Shown here: positions 29,638 through 39,291 of the stretch, piece by piece
Position numbering within the stretch: the first letter of the stretch is position 1
Layout: each line of letters starts with the position of its first letter
Source of the DNA: Cognatishimia activa
GTDB lineage: Bacteria > Pseudomonadota > Alphaproteobacteria > Rhodobacterales > Rhodobacteraceae
DNA: 64,000 nucleotides
Reading direction: 5' to 3'
Assembly (NCBI RefSeq): GCF_026016445.1
Contig: NZ_CP096147.1
Span: 2,826,501 to 2,890,500, forward strand
Program-made: the position numbers and the translations under genes
Notes under the pieces: model-generated
Told to the model about the DNA's origin: nothing
The model's input: only the letters and a program-made list of their open reading frames with translations
The model's database searches: none

Positions 29638-29667
29638 TATATGGGCCGCTGATTCACGAGGTGCAAG
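29638..29667 (-). promoter_or_regulatory. Candidate heat-shock (RpoH) promoter of the hslV operon
   Basis: On the minus strand CTTGCAC (complement of 29661-29667) is followed after 15 bases by CCCATATA (complement of 29638-29645). This matches the CTTGAAA-N13-15-CCCCAT(T/A)T pattern of RpoH promoters, two mismatches in the -35. It lies about 27 bases ahead of the hslV start codon. Confidence 0.5.
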
Positions 29668-29814
29668 ACAAAGCCCATGTTTTCAAGTTGCCTAAAAGAT
29701 ATGCACTCAGCGCAATACGGACATTTGCGATGGGCATTTGTTCGACTCAAGCCTTGCTCGTAGGAAGGCCTTGCAACCGACGTTGGGTCGGCTGACGCAC
29801 AAAGGACACGACAC

Positions 29815-30006
29815 ATGGCTTCTCAAGCTATCGCAGCGCAAGCGCCTTTCGGAGCTGTCAACGCACTCCGGGAGTACAACCTCGCCTCTGAAATCTTCAC
29901 GGGCATCGTCACCTGGTATCAAAAACATAAGACCCGTGAGGAGCTGATGAAGCTGACAGATACGCAGCTGGATGACATCGGTTTGGCACGCAAAGATCTG
30001 ATCTAA
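29815..30006 (+). CDS. DUF1127 small protein
   Basis: A 63-residue protein whose C-terminal part, WYQKHKTREELMKLTDTQLDDIGLARKDL, is the DUF1127 signature. DUF1127 proteins are small, often basic, and in alphaproteobacteria some act as RNA-binding modulators of phosphate or carbon metabolism. This one lacks the usual N-terminal Arg-rich run, and its N-terminal third is Ala-rich. Stands alone with its own terminator; role unknown. Confidence 0.85.
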   Translation: MASQAIAAQAPFGAVNALREYNLASEIFTGIVTWYQKHKTREELMKLTDTQLDDIGLARKDLI

Positions 30007-30041
30007 AGTTTCGATCCTTCGTCGTGAGACGCCGGATCAAC

Positions 30042-30076
30042 GGAAAGCCGCTCTTACCCCTCAAGAGCGGCTTTCC
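30042..30076. terminator. Strong intrinsic terminator after the DUF1127 gene
   Basis: A perfect 14-bp stem GGAAAGCCGCTCTT (30042-30055) with AAGAGCGGCTTTCC (30063-30076) and a 7-base loop. The plus strand continues ACTATTTTAAG. It also lies just downstream of the convergent Lin0512 gene pair, so it may serve both. Confidence 0.8.
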
Positions 30077-30082
30077 ACTATT

Positions 30083-30451
30083 TTAAGCTTCTGAAAGCTT
30101 CCATTTACCGGTTTGGTCCGGCACGAAAGCTTCAATGGCCGCGGTCGCGATGACATGGCAGGTGCCGGCTTCTTCGTGATCGACATTCAGTCCGCCTTTA
30201 ACGGCTGTGACCTCTGCCACACCGCGGGGCAGATCGGCGGCGACCGCCTCGCAATCCACTTTTTCTGGCTCAGCGACGCCGATTGTGACCTTCACACTCA
30301 TCTCTAGATGATCCATGCCAATGCTTGGGAAGAGTGTAATGGATGAGTGATGCAACGCGTCTTGTACAGCGCGCTTCGCGGCCTTTGTGTAGTCCTTTCC
30401 GTAAAGATCGTTGCCGGTGCCCATTTCAAGGATAATACGTTTCTTGCTCAT
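30083..30451 (-). CDS. Lin0512-family protein (copy 1, downstream)
   Basis: A 122-residue protein of the Lin0512 family (PF09585), a family of unknown function. It begins MSKKRIILEMGTGNDLYGKDYTKAAKRAVQDALHH, aligning with its neighbour. It overlaps the preceding Lin0512 gene by four bases (ATGA), so the two are coupled. Sequence identity between the two by eye is low to moderate, with matching D-Y-T-x-A-A and A-L-x-H/W spacing, suggesting old duplication and a heteromer. No signal peptide or transmembrane segment. Confidence 0.75.
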   Translation of the reverse strand: MSKKRIILEMGTGNDLYGKDYTKAAKRAVQDALHHSSITLFPSIGMDHLEMSVKVTIGVAEPEKVDCEAVAADLPRGVAEVTAVKGGLNVDHEEAGTCHVIATAAIEAFVPDQTGKWKLSEA

Positions 30452-30798
30452 TGGGCTGGCTCCATATCGAAAGATACGATGATGGCGGCATTGGCGATCA
30501 CGGTGTTCCCGTTGCGATGCGGGGCATTTACGTCCAGCCCGCCCTCTTCCACGATGATATTCGGCTGCCCATACGGGAAGATCTTTTTCAGCTCGGCCAC
30601 ATCTACCTGATCAGGTTTCGCACATCCGATCTTGGCATCAATAATCATGGCGCTTTTCTCAAAACCAAACAGTTCTGCCATATTGATGGAGTTGTGCCAG
30701 AGCGCATCCTTCAGGGCGCGGCTGGCAGCTTGGGTGTAATCTTCGCGGCGCAGGGATGTGCCCATCCCGAACTCGACCAGCACTCGTTTTTTGGCCAT
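30448..30798 (-). CDS. Lin0512-family protein (copy 2, upstream)
   Basis: A 116-residue protein starting MAKKRVLVEFGMGTSLRREDYTQAASRALKDALWHNSI, paralogous to the following gene. Like it, it has an N-terminal strand then a helix with DYTxAA and a conserved GGLDVN(A/H)... motif near the C-terminus. Function unknown. First gene of the pair, 139 bases from the trxA stop codon on the other side of a terminator, so the pair has its own promoter. Confidence 0.75.
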   Translation of the reverse strand: MAKKRVLVEFGMGTSLRREDYTQAASRALKDALWHNSINMAELFGFEKSAMIIDAKIGCAKPDQVDVAELKKIFPYGQPNIIVEEGGLDVNAPHRNGNTVIANAAIIVSFDMEPAQ

Positions 30799-30885
30799 GG
30801 GGTTCCTTTCTAAGATTGCTGCCAGACTGCTGAAAGGCAGGGTGAAAGGAAAGAGGCCAATTGGACGCTTTCATAGGTCCAAAAG

Positions 30886-30919
30886 AAAATGGCGCTCCGA
30901 GTAGGAACGCCATTTTTTT
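30886..30919. terminator. Intrinsic terminator between trxA and the Lin0512 pair
   Basis: A 13-base arm at 30886-30898 (AAAATGGCGCTCC) pairs with 30904-30916 with one G-T wobble, loop of five bases. The plus strand continues with T's; on the minus strand the stem is followed by CTTTT, ending trxA. Confidence 0.75.
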
Positions 30920-30937
30920 GTCGGTTGATCGGTCAGA

Positions 30938-31258
30938 TCAAATGGATTCGTCGATCCAGCCTTGCAGAGCTGCCTTCGGAGCAGCACCGGCGCGGTTAGA
31001 GACGACCTGACCGTCTTTGAAGATGAACAGCGCAGGAATGCCGCGCACGCCCATGGCTGCGGCGGAGTTCGGGTTGGAGTCGACGTCGACTTTCACAACT
31101 TTTACTTTGCCTTCGTATTCGGCGGATAGCTCTTCGAGAGCTGGGCCGATTTGTTTACACGGGCCACACCACTCAGCCCAGAAGTCGACGACAACTGGGA
31201 TATCGGAATTTTTGACTTCAGCGTCAAAGGTGGCATCGGTGACAGCGACAGTTGCCAT
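30938..31258 (-). CDS. trxA: Thioredoxin
   Basis: Cytoplasmic dithiol-disulfide oxidoreductase. The 106-residue protein has the WCGPC active site at residues 30-34, the cis-proline GIPALFIF and the normal length of thioredoxin 1. It follows addA by about 60 bases, a common alphaproteobacterial arrangement, and may be cotranscribed with it in addition to having its own promoter. Confidence 0.97.
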   Translation of the reverse strand: MATVAVTDATFDAEVKNSDIPVVVDFWAEWCGPCKQIGPALEELSAEYEGKVKVVKVDVDSNPNSAAAMGVRGIPALFIFKDGQVVSNRAGAAPKAALQGWIDESI

Positions 31259-31318
31259 TTGAGTCTCCTAAGGAAGAATTTGGGTCGGCCATGAACCTAG
31301 GTACCCGATGTTGTGGCG

Positions 31319-34300
31319 TCAAGCGCGATACACGTTTCCGAGAGCTTCTGTGATCAGGGCGTCAGGCAATGACATCAATTGTCCCGTTTTAGTCCAGAGA
31401 AGCGCGGTTTTGACCGTTTTGCCTGGATAGATTTGTTTCAACGCATGCGCATAGGCCCCCATCTGGCGCAAGAGCCCTTCAGGGGTTTTGGCGATGTCAG
31501 ATGGCACAACAGCGTTGGTTTTGAAATCCACCGCCAGCACTTCGGATTCGCTGATGATCAAACGGTCAATTGTGCCGTGCAGTTTTTGATCGCCTAGGCT
31601 TGCCGTCAAAGAAACCTCGGCCAGGGTGTCGGATGCAAAAAGGTGCTGAAGCTCAGGCGCCCTCAAGACCAACGCAGCCTCGGCAAGCAGGTCCGTCCAG
31701 GTGTCGGCCCCCTCCCCCGCGTTCTCCAAAATACGCGGTGCGAGATCGTGCCAATTGTCTTCTGGTTCATCGGCCAGATGTTCCAGAAGCAGGTGGATTT
31801 GACGCCCGCGTTTCTTGGCTGCTTCTTCATCCAGACCTGCTTCTCCGGGCAATGCTTTAGCTCCGCCCAGATCTGACGGGCTTAGCGCTGCGTCCGGTGC
31901 TGATACCTTTGCAGCGGGTGTTTTATAATGGAGTGGTAGTTCAGGTATTGCCGCTTCGGTTTTGATCGCTTCGGCGACCAACTCGCCCGACCAGTCACCA
32001 TGTTCGTAACGCAGCCCCTGCCCCTCGGCGAAACCATGAGGTTCAGCACCCAGATGTTTCATCCCTGCTTCAATGGTCTGATACCAAGTGTCGCCTGATT
32101 TATCCAAATCGCCGGCGGCGGCAACGATCAACCATTTCTCGGCTCGCGTCATCGCCACATACAAAAGCCGCATCCGCTCTTGGCGCTGGGCGTCTGCTTT
32201 GGTTTCCCGCGCTGCGCGCACGGCATCAGGAGCCGTCGCGCCTCCTGAATTCCAAAGCGCAACATCTTCGGTATGCACAATTTGATCCGTCATGCGCAGT
32301 AGGCGTTTTCCGGTGTCGGGCATGATGACAATCGGAGCTTCCAGGCCCTTAGAGCCATGCACAGTCATCACCCTGATCTGATCGCTGGCGCTGTCCATCT
32401 GGCGTTTGATTTCCAGATCGTCAGTTTCCATCCAGACAAGAAAGCCCGTCAGGCTGGGCACAGCGCTGCGTTCATAGGCGAGCGCCTGAGACAAGAGCGC
32501 ATTGATCCCATCCTCGGCCTCATTGCCCAGCCGCGCAAGTAACTTCCGGCGGCCATCATGGCGGGTCAGAATGCGCTCAATCAGATCATAGGGGCGCAGA
32601 AAATCCGTCTGCCCCATCAGATCACCCAAGAACGTCATGGTTTTTGGGAATTCCTCGCCGCGATCCCGCAGCGCCTGCCAGAGGAAGGGAGTTGTGCGGC
32701 GATGGGCAAGGTCAAATAGTTGCTGTTCGCTCCAGCCTAGCAAAGGCGATCTGAGAACTGTGGCCAAGGACAGGCTGTCTTCTGGCGTGCCAAGGAATTT
32801 CAGCAGCGCCTCAAGATCTTTCACCGCCATTTCCGCCCCAACTTTCAGTCGGTCAGCCCCGGCGATCGGCAATTTCGCGACCTTACAGGCGCGGATGATC
32901 TCTTGGAACAAATCCGACCGACGTTGGACGAGTATAAGGAAATCCCCAGCACGAACCGGTCGTTGCGTATAGACGCCTTCTTTACCTTTTTTAGCAGGAA
33001 TAGAGACTTGTTCGCGGATCATTCGCTTGATTTCCCAAGCAATATTTTGAGCCAATTGAACAGTGTGGTGCGTATCACTCAGCCGATCTACCGGATCGTA
33101 CCAATCGCCCTCTTCAGGCGCTTCGGTTTTCTCTACCACGGGCCACAGATCAACCCGTCCCGGTAGGTCGCTATTAAACGCAATGTGCTGCTCAAACTTG
33201 GTGCTGGGTTGCACGGCAAAACAGGCATCCACCACGCGCAGCACCGCGTCGGATGAGCGGAAGGAATATTCCAGCTCCAAGTTTTGCAAAGGTGCTTCCG
33301 AGGCCTGAAGTCTTTCACCAAATTCCGCGCGCATGCGGTCAAACTCGGCCGGGTCCGCGCCTTGGAAGCTGTAAATCGACTGCTTTTTATCCCCAACCAC
33401 AAAAATCGTGCGCTGGGTATCGTCCCGCGCGCCGGTGCCAGATGTGAATTCCTGTGCCAAGCGTTCAATCACCTGCCATTGCACGGGGCTTGTATCCTGC
33501 GCTTCGTCCACAAGGATGTGATCGATCCCACCGTCCAGACGATACAGCACCCATTGCGCCACGTTTGGGTCCGACAGCAGATTACGCGCGCGCAAAATCA
33601 GGTCATCAAAATCAAGCCACCCAAGGCGTTGTTTGTTGGCCTCATAGTGCTCCAAAAACCGATGCGCGAATGACCAAAGCGCAAGGCTGCGTCGCGCATT
33701 TGCCAGCGCCAAACGATCCTTGCGCGCATCTTCAACGCGCATCATGAGTTTATCCAGGCGCGCAATCAGATCAGGATGATCTTTTTGCAGTTTCTTGGTC
33801 GGAAAAGACCCTATCTTGGCAGAAAATGGCTCTTTTGCCTTTTCGCCGGTGAGGAATACCCCCTCCAGCACAGGGAGTGCGTCGTAGCCAATTTGCGGCA
33901 AAACAGCGAGTTTCGCAGCGGCCTTGCCATCGTTTGCACCACCAGTTTTTAGCACCTCGATCAGCGAAGCAATCAGGTCAGCCTCATCGCCCAAAAACAC
34001 GGATGCCGCAATCGTCTCGTCAGTTGTGCCACCCTTAAGGCCAAGCACTTCAAATAGCCGGTCTTTTGAAACCGGCTTTGCATAGCTGTGGGCGGATCGC
34101 ACGATATCAGCTGTTAGCATTTCAAAACTGTCGCCGGTGAAATGCCGCGCGAGGTCTGCAATCAGGTTCGAGTCATTGCCGCCCGCCATCTCATCAACGA
34201 TCTCTTCCCGCAACAAGGCTGCCGCGCGGTCTTCCATCTCTTTGAACAACGGGCTGACCCCTGCCTCCAAAGGAAAGCGACGCAGTAAAGACGAACAGAA

Positions 34301-34675
34301 GGAGTGGATGGTTTGGATTTTTAGGCCACCCGGCGTTTCAATCGCGCGTGCAAAAAGAGTGCGGGCATCATTCAAACGCCGCGAGTTGATGACCCCTTCA
34401 ACGCCTAGCTCCAGCAGTTCTGTCTTCAGGGCTGTGTCATCGCGCATGGCCCATGACCCAAGCCGTTTAAACAACCGGTTTTGCATCTCGGAGGCAGCTG
34501 CTTTGGTATAGGTCAGGCATAGGATGTGCTGTGGCTGCACGCCTTCCAGCAACAGCCGCGCAACGCGGTCGGTTAGAACGCGGGTTTTGCCCGATCCGGC
34601 ATTGGCTGAGAGCCAAGTCGAGGCATCAGGCCGCGCCGCTTGAACTTGGCGTTCGGTGGCGTCGTTACGCTTCAT
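31319..34675 (-). CDS. addA: Double-strand break repair helicase-nuclease AddA
   Basis: UvrD-like helicase with a C-terminal RecB-family nuclease; with AddB it resects DNA ends and loads RecA, replacing RecBCD. The 1118-residue product has the Walker A NAGSGKTRVL near residue 27, the DEAQDTSPVQW motif near residue 400 and the nuclease LAVDFKTNA near residue 1075. The internal ATG at 34673-34675 overlaps the addB stop (ATGA) and is preferred over the upstream in-frame start. Belongs to the long leftward operon with tsaE, amgK, murU and addB. Confidence 0.95.
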   Translation of the reverse strand: MKRNDATERQVQAARPDASTWLSANAGSGKTRVLTDRVARLLLEGVQPQHILCLTYTKAAASEMQNRLFKRLGSWAMRDDTALKTELLELGVEGVINSRRLNDARTLFARAIETPGGLKIQTIHSFCSSLLRRFPLEAGVSPLFKEMEDRAAALLREEIVDEMAGGNDSNLIADLARHFTGDSFEMLTADIVRSAHSYAKPVSKDRLFEVLGLKGGTTDETIAASVFLGDEADLIASLIEVLKTGGANDGKAAAKLAVLPQIGYDALPVLEGVFLTGEKAKEPFSAKIGSFPTKKLQKDHPDLIARLDKLMMRVEDARKDRLALANARRSLALWSFAHRFLEHYEANKQRLGWLDFDDLILRARNLLSDPNVAQWVLYRLDGGIDHILVDEAQDTSPVQWQVIERLAQEFTSGTGARDDTQRTIFVVGDKKQSIYSFQGADPAEFDRMRAEFGERLQASEAPLQNLELEYSFRSSDAVLRVVDACFAVQPSTKFEQHIAFNSDLPGRVDLWPVVEKTEAPEEGDWYDPVDRLSDTHHTVQLAQNIAWEIKRMIREQVSIPAKKGKEGVYTQRPVRAGDFLILVQRRSDLFQEIIRACKVAKLPIAGADRLKVGAEMAVKDLEALLKFLGTPEDSLSLATVLRSPLLGWSEQQLFDLAHRRTTPFLWQALRDRGEEFPKTMTFLGDLMGQTDFLRPYDLIERILTRHDGRRKLLARLGNEAEDGINALLSQALAYERSAVPSLTGFLVWMETDDLEIKRQMDSASDQIRVMTVHGSKGLEAPIVIMPDTGKRLLRMTDQIVHTEDVALWNSGGATAPDAVRAARETKADAQRQERMRLLYVAMTRAEKWLIVAAAGDLDKSGDTWYQTIEAGMKHLGAEPHGFAEGQGLRYEHGDWSGELVAEAIKTEAAIPELPLHYKTPAAKVSAPDAALSPSDLGGAKALPGEAGLDEEAAKKRGRQIHLLLEHLADEPEDNWHDLAPRILENAGEGADTWTDLLAEAALVLRAPELQHLFASDTLAEVSLTASLGDQKLHGTIDRLIISESEVLAVDFKTNAVVPSDIAKTPEGLLRQMGAYAHALKQIYPGKTVKTALLWTKTGQLMSLPDALITEALGNVYRA

Positions 34676-37605
34676 GCCAGGTCCTCCGGCGTGGGTTCTT
34701 CGGTCACATCCCATTCGCCAAACCGCGCGAGCTGGTCGTAGTCGCTGTGATCGGTGTCTTTCCGCAGTGCTCGGCGTGAGGTGAACCCCTGCTCTGCATC
34801 CAAATAGCGGGTGATCAGCTGTTCGAATTCGGCCCAGACCTGGGCCGTTGGCATCTCAAGCAATGGTGCAGCGACAGTTTTCGGGGTGTTGGAAAGACCA
34901 ATATAGATTGCCTCAGCGACTTCAGCGGGGTCGATATCTCGGAACCCGCCTTTTTCGGCCATGGCGGCTTCTAGCAGCAATTGCTTGTCAAAGTACCGCT
35001 GTTCGGCTGGCGTCGGCGGGGCACCGGTTTTGTAGTCATAGATCATCAGATCACCGGTTTTGGTACGGTCGATCCGGTCGGCGGTGCCGGTTAGAGTAAA
35101 GCCAAGCTGCGGGATGTCCGTCTTAGCCGTGGCTTCAAACCCAATGGGCTTGCCACGGTTTTGGCGGTTTTTTTCATCGGTGACAAATTGATCTGAAATA
35201 CGATCAATTCGCGCTTTCCACAGGCTGCGTGCCGTGGCCCACGGGACGTTTTGGGCTAAAACAGTCTCTGAAATGAATATCAGATGTTCTTTCGTCAGCA
35301 GCGCACGATCTTCACTGACATCTTTAATAAATGCCTCCAGTACCTCGTGGATAACGATCCCTCGTAGAAGAGCATCCGGGGTGCGCATCAGAGGATCCAT
35401 GGGGCGCAGGCGCAGGGTGTGACGCGCATAGATGGCATAAGGATCGCGGATCAACTTTTTGATTTCGGTGACCGAGAGTTTGGTTGGCCTTGAGGCGATA
35501 GGCGGTTTCGGCGACGGACGTTTCGCCGCTGGAACAGGTGTCACCATTTCGAGGGCCTTTGTCATATTCAACCAAGCGACGCCGCGTTGTCGCATTTCGG
35601 TTAAAGCGGTAGGGCCACCCTGCTCTGGCAGGCCGTCGAGCAGGTTCGTCAATCGGTTGATCCAGCGTGATGGCACCGTTTCGGCGTCATCAGAACGGAT
35701 TGAGCGGGTCAGCCAGACTTCTTTCGAGCCAACCGCCTGCTGAAAGTCATGGGCAGACAGGCCGATGCGGCGCTCAGGCAACAATAGACCCGCGTCATGA
35801 CGCATTTTTCGGTTGAGCCATGGGTCGGGTTTGGCGTTTTCAGGCCAGCTGCCCTCATTCAGGCCGCCAAGGATCGTCAGGTCTGCGCCCTGAACGCGGG
35901 CCTCCAAGGTGCCCCAGATCAGGATATTGGGATGTGGAGCATCACGATCACGCACCTCACCTTGCGACAGCACCGCCCCAAACAGATCGGCATAGTCTGC
36001 AGCACCGATCTCGCCTGCATGAGGAGCGTTTTCGCGTAGGTCCTCGACGATCCGCACAGCTTCACGCCCGGCTTTTTCTTCCCAGAGTCTACCTGAACCC
36101 TCAGCATCGACACTGCCGCGCGCGATGATTTCAGAGCGCGCGAGTTGGGTTTCTAAGCGTGCTTCAAAGGGCAGGGCACCAGGCTGTTCGGCGTCGCAGA
36201 AGGTGTTGGTTAACCATACGCCCCAAGTTTCTGCGCCTTCGATTGTCTTGCTCCAGGCAGACAGCACTTCTGGCTCGGGAAAGGTGATGCCTTTACGGCG
36301 TAGGTATAACTCCAGCTCGCGGGTGAAGCGCAGATGGTGGTTCCGATCCGTGCCCGAATGGGTGAGGGGGTGTTTCAGCAAAGTCAGCAGGGATTCCGAC
36401 GTTAGTGGGCGGAAAAACAAGGCTGCGACATGGCGCAAGAACCGCCCGGGAGGCGACAGCTGAAGCGGGGTTCCTGCTGAATCGTCCGGCAAGATATTCC
36501 AACGATCCAATGCCGCTGTGACCTGACGGGTCAGCATCCTGTCCGGCGTGATCAGGGCCGCTGTTTGGCCATTCTCGGCAGCTTGGCGCAGGCGCATCGC
36601 AATCGCTAATGCCTCTTCGCGCATGGAGGGCGCTTCTAAAAGTGTGACGTCTTGTGTTGCCTGATCGAGATCGGTCAGATTTGGTCCCTCGCGACGCCAT
36701 TGATCCGTGACGGGAGCAGGGCGAAGTGCAAGCGATATCAATTTGTTACGAGAAGGGCAGGGGGCTGCCGCGTTTGTCCACTCAGCGACATTTTCAGAAG
36801 TTAGGTCCAGCCCAGATAGGATTTTCTGAAACCGAAATTGCGGGTGATCTTCGGCGGTTAAAGCATCTGACAAGGCCGCCCAAACGGACTTTGGCGTATC
36901 GAAATCAAACCCCGGTAGGATCAAAGCGCCCTGGGGCAGTTTGGCGACTGCCTGCATCAAAAGCATGGTTGTCCCGCGCGATCCGGTTGAGCCAGCAAGG
37001 ATCACAGGATGTTGCGGCGGGTTGGTCTCCCACTCCTCTGAGAGGCGTTGGATCACCATACGTTGACGCGTCTCGCTGTCAGGCGCTTGGTCCACGGTTT
37101 CTAGAAAGTTGCGCGCGATGCCGAAAAACGCCTGAGCGCGTTCCCAATGGCCTGATTGGTCGGAGACGTCCAGCGCTTCGATGCTATCAGGCGAAACACC
37201 TTCGCCGCTCATTTCATCCATGAGCCCGGCGAGACTGTCTGCAAGATCATAGAGCGACGCGCGGGGGGCGAGATCGGGTTGCTGCTCCAGAAGACGAGAA
37301 ATCAGCTGGATCAGTTCAAACCGTCGACGTAGGGGGTTCACCGCAGCAGGAATTTCCTTGTGCGCGAGATTTTTGCCCACGTGAGTCAGCAGATCAATGC
37401 GCGGCATCAGTGTCGCGGGCCCGGCATCAGCAATTGATCGCAAACGGCGCGCCATCCGCTGAGTGTTCACGATGATCTGGACCTGTGCCATAGCTTCGGG
37501 TGGTTGATCCTGCATGCGATCAAGCAAGCCTCTCCAGAGTGCTTGCGGAAAGTCGATGCCTGGTGCAATGCCAAATACCCGTGGCTTTTCGGATGGGCTA
37601 AACAT
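34672..37605 (-). CDS. addB: Double-strand break repair protein AddB
   Basis: Partner of AddA with a degenerate helicase domain and a RecB-type nuclease domain. The 977-residue protein has LAGSTGSRGTT in the P-loop position (Walker A lacks the Lys) and the nuclease motif YDYKTG near residue 895. Three consecutive starts (GTG-ATG-ATG) occur; the last ATG at 37603-37605 is best spaced from GCGAGG. The murU stop codon lies inside the start region, so translation is coupled. Length fits alphaproteobacterial AddB. Confidence 0.94.
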   Translation of the reverse strand: MFSPSEKPRVFGIAPGIDFPQALWRGLLDRMQDQPPEAMAQVQIIVNTQRMARRLRSIADAGPATLMPRIDLLTHVGKNLAHKEIPAAVNPLRRRFELIQLISRLLEQQPDLAPRASLYDLADSLAGLMDEMSGEGVSPDSIEALDVSDQSGHWERAQAFFGIARNFLETVDQAPDSETRQRMVIQRLSEEWETNPPQHPVILAGSTGSRGTTMLLMQAVAKLPQGALILPGFDFDTPKSVWAALSDALTAEDHPQFRFQKILSGLDLTSENVAEWTNAAAPCPSRNKLISLALRPAPVTDQWRREGPNLTDLDQATQDVTLLEAPSMREEALAIAMRLRQAAENGQTAALITPDRMLTRQVTAALDRWNILPDDSAGTPLQLSPPGRFLRHVAALFFRPLTSESLLTLLKHPLTHSGTDRNHHLRFTRELELYLRRKGITFPEPEVLSAWSKTIEGAETWGVWLTNTFCDAEQPGALPFEARLETQLARSEIIARGSVDAEGSGRLWEEKAGREAVRIVEDLRENAPHAGEIGAADYADLFGAVLSQGEVRDRDAPHPNILIWGTLEARVQGADLTILGGLNEGSWPENAKPDPWLNRKMRHDAGLLLPERRIGLSAHDFQQAVGSKEVWLTRSIRSDDAETVPSRWINRLTNLLDGLPEQGGPTALTEMRQRGVAWLNMTKALEMVTPVPAAKRPSPKPPIASRPTKLSVTEIKKLIRDPYAIYARHTLRLRPMDPLMRTPDALLRGIVIHEVLEAFIKDVSEDRALLTKEHLIFISETVLAQNVPWATARSLWKARIDRISDQFVTDEKNRQNRGKPIGFEATAKTDIPQLGFTLTGTADRIDRTKTGDLMIYDYKTGAPPTPAEQRYFDKQLLLEAAMAEKGGFRDIDPAEVAEAIYIGLSNTPKTVAAPLLEMPTAQVWAEFEQLITRYLDAEQGFTSRRALRKDTDHSDYDQLARFGEWDVTEEPTPEDLA

Positions 37606-38293
37606 CATCACCTCGCAACAGAGCTTCTGCGAGGTCTATGCCAGCAGGGTGGCCAACGTCACACCATTGACCAGGGTAGGATATCCCGTGAATGCGTCCG
37701 GCGTCCTGATTATCAATCCAAACGTCTCGGAGGGAGAATTTTGTTTGGGAAAACCCTTCGAGCAATTCTGGTTTCATGACCTGAATGCCTCCAAAGACCA
37801 AATCATCAGGGCCATAGGTGAGACGACCATCTTTTGCCAAGATGAAATCACCTTGGCCCTTGTATCCAACGCATTGCCCGATTGGGATACAGACTAACAG
37901 CGCGTCCATTCTGCTTGGGTTCCAAGCGTCAATCGCCATCTGAAATGGGTTTGGCCCCTTCCATATGGCGTCGGAGTTGGAGGTGATGAAAGCATTGTCT
38001 CCGAGAAGAGGCAGCGCGTTTTTCAATCCTCCGCCGGTTTCCAGTATCTCCAGCTCTTCGCGAATGGTTTTTACACCTTGTGCATGTAGGTGCACTTCGA
38101 GCTGGTCAGGAAGATAGTGAAGATTGGCTAATATCGGGTCTAAGCAGCACTCGTTAGCAAGATTGATGGTGTGGTCGATCAGTGGCTTACCAGCGACGGC
38201 TATCAGCGGTTTGGGTGTGTTGGCGGTCAATGCGCCCATGCGGGTTCCAAACCCAGCCGCAAATATCATCAAGGCGTTGGGACGGTGCCGCAT
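37598..38293 (-). CDS. murU: N-acetylmuramate-1-phosphate uridylyltransferase-like nucleotidyltransferase
   Basis: Uridylylates MurNAc-1-phosphate (with AmgK) in the peptidoglycan recycling route that bypasses early MurNAc synthesis. The 231-residue protein has the nucleotidyltransferase motif FAAGFGTRMGALTANTPKPL (residues 11-30; G-x-G-T-R-M and PKP) and the conserved TGGGLKNALPLLG segment, with no hexapeptide-repeat acyltransferase domain, as MurU. The neighbour amgK makes the MurU assignment more likely than GlmU or RmlA. It overlaps amgK by 25 bases. Confidence 0.85.
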   Translation of the reverse strand: MRHRPNALMIFAAGFGTRMGALTANTPKPLIAVAGKPLIDHTINLANECCLDPILANLHYLPDQLEVHLHAQGVKTIREELEILETGGGLKNALPLLGDNAFITSNSDAIWKGPNPFQMAIDAWNPSRMDALLVCIPIGQCVGYKGQGDFILAKDGRLTYGPDDLVFGGIQVMKPELLEGFSQTKFSLRDVWIDNQDAGRIHGISYPGQWCDVGHPAGIDLAEALLRGDDV

Positions 38294-39291
38294 AGGTCTC
38301 TCAATCGTTGCAGATGTGCTGGGGTGGGCGCCGGAAGTTCAGCTAAGACCTGCTCTCGAATTTCATCCGTTGCTGGGTGTTTAAGATCTCGCTCGATATA
38401 ACCCCAAACGCGCGGGATGAAGTCTACGTAGTGCGCTTTGCCGAAGTGCAGAGATAGCCGCGCGAAAACACCCAAAATGCGCAGATTTCGCTGTAGGCCC
38501 AGGAGGTGGTAGTCCGCCACGAATTCATTCTGATCAAGCCCGGTTTGATCAAGATAATGCGCAATCATTGCCTGCTCTAAGTCCTCCGAAACATCACGCC
38601 GCGCGTCTTGGAGCAAAGACACCAAATCATAGGCGCGATGGCCCTTCAAAGCATCTTGGAAATCCAGCATACCTACTTTCGCAACACCGCTGCGATCAGG
38701 CAACCAGATGAGATTCTCGGCATGATAGTCTCGTTGAATCAAAACATCAGATTTTTGATCAAATGGCGCCAAAACAGTCTCTAACAATGCTTCAATGCGC
38801 AGCGCCTTCTCATCATTCGATGGATCGTAACGATCTAGATACCAGCGCCAGGCCATTGCGGCCTTCTCTGCCATAAGCTGAGCGGAATAGGCAGGAAGAT
38901 CAGCTGGTGGGGCCACGTTATGCAGGGCAATCAGCGCGTCAATTGCCGCTGTATACAGAGGTCTTTCAAGCGGTGAATCCTCTTCCACAACACGGGCATA
39001 AAGTGCGTCCCCAAGGTCCTCCAAAAGCAAGAACCCATGACGTTCATCAGATGCAAATATTTTGGGTGCGGACAGGCCGTGGCTGGTGAGATAGTTCGCG
39101 ATTTTTACGAAGGGTCGCGTATCCTCACCGCGTTCGGGAGGAGCATCCATTAAAACTGCGCATTCACCGTCTGGGCGCAAAAGTCTTTCATATCTGCGGT
39201 TGGAGGCATCACCAGCCAATGGCGCTCTCTTGGCGTCATCCCAACCAGCTTGTTTTATGAATTTCTGAATCTTGTTTTCGCGGTCAGACAC
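38269..39291 (-). CDS. amgK: N-acetylmuramate/N-acetylglucosamine anomeric kinase AmgK
   Basis: Phosphorylates the anomeric carbon of MurNAc or GlcNAc. The 340-residue protein is a phosphotransferase (APH fold) with the N-terminal GDASNRRYER segment, the Brenner-like catalytic RDYHAENLIWL near residue 197 and the metal-binding LDFQDAL. GTG start overlaps the tsaE stop by eight bases. With murU, this is a recycling pathway known to give fosfomycin tolerance in Pseudomonas; that is family knowledge. Confidence 0.88.
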   Translation of the reverse strand: MSDRENKIQKFIKQAGWDDAKRAPLAGDASNRRYERLLRPDGECAVLMDAPPERGEDTRPFVKIANYLTSHGLSAPKIFASDERHGFLLLEDLGDALYARVVEEDSPLERPLYTAAIDALIALHNVAPPADLPAYSAQLMAEKAAMAWRWYLDRYDPSNDEKALRIEALLETVLAPFDQKSDVLIQRDYHAENLIWLPDRSGVAKVGMLDFQDALKGHRAYDLVSLLQDARRDVSEDLEQAMIAHYLDQTGLDQNEFVADYHLLGLQRNLRILGVFARLSLHFGKAHYVDFIPRVWGYIERDLKHPATDEIREQVLAELPAPTPAHLQRLRDLCGTVPTP

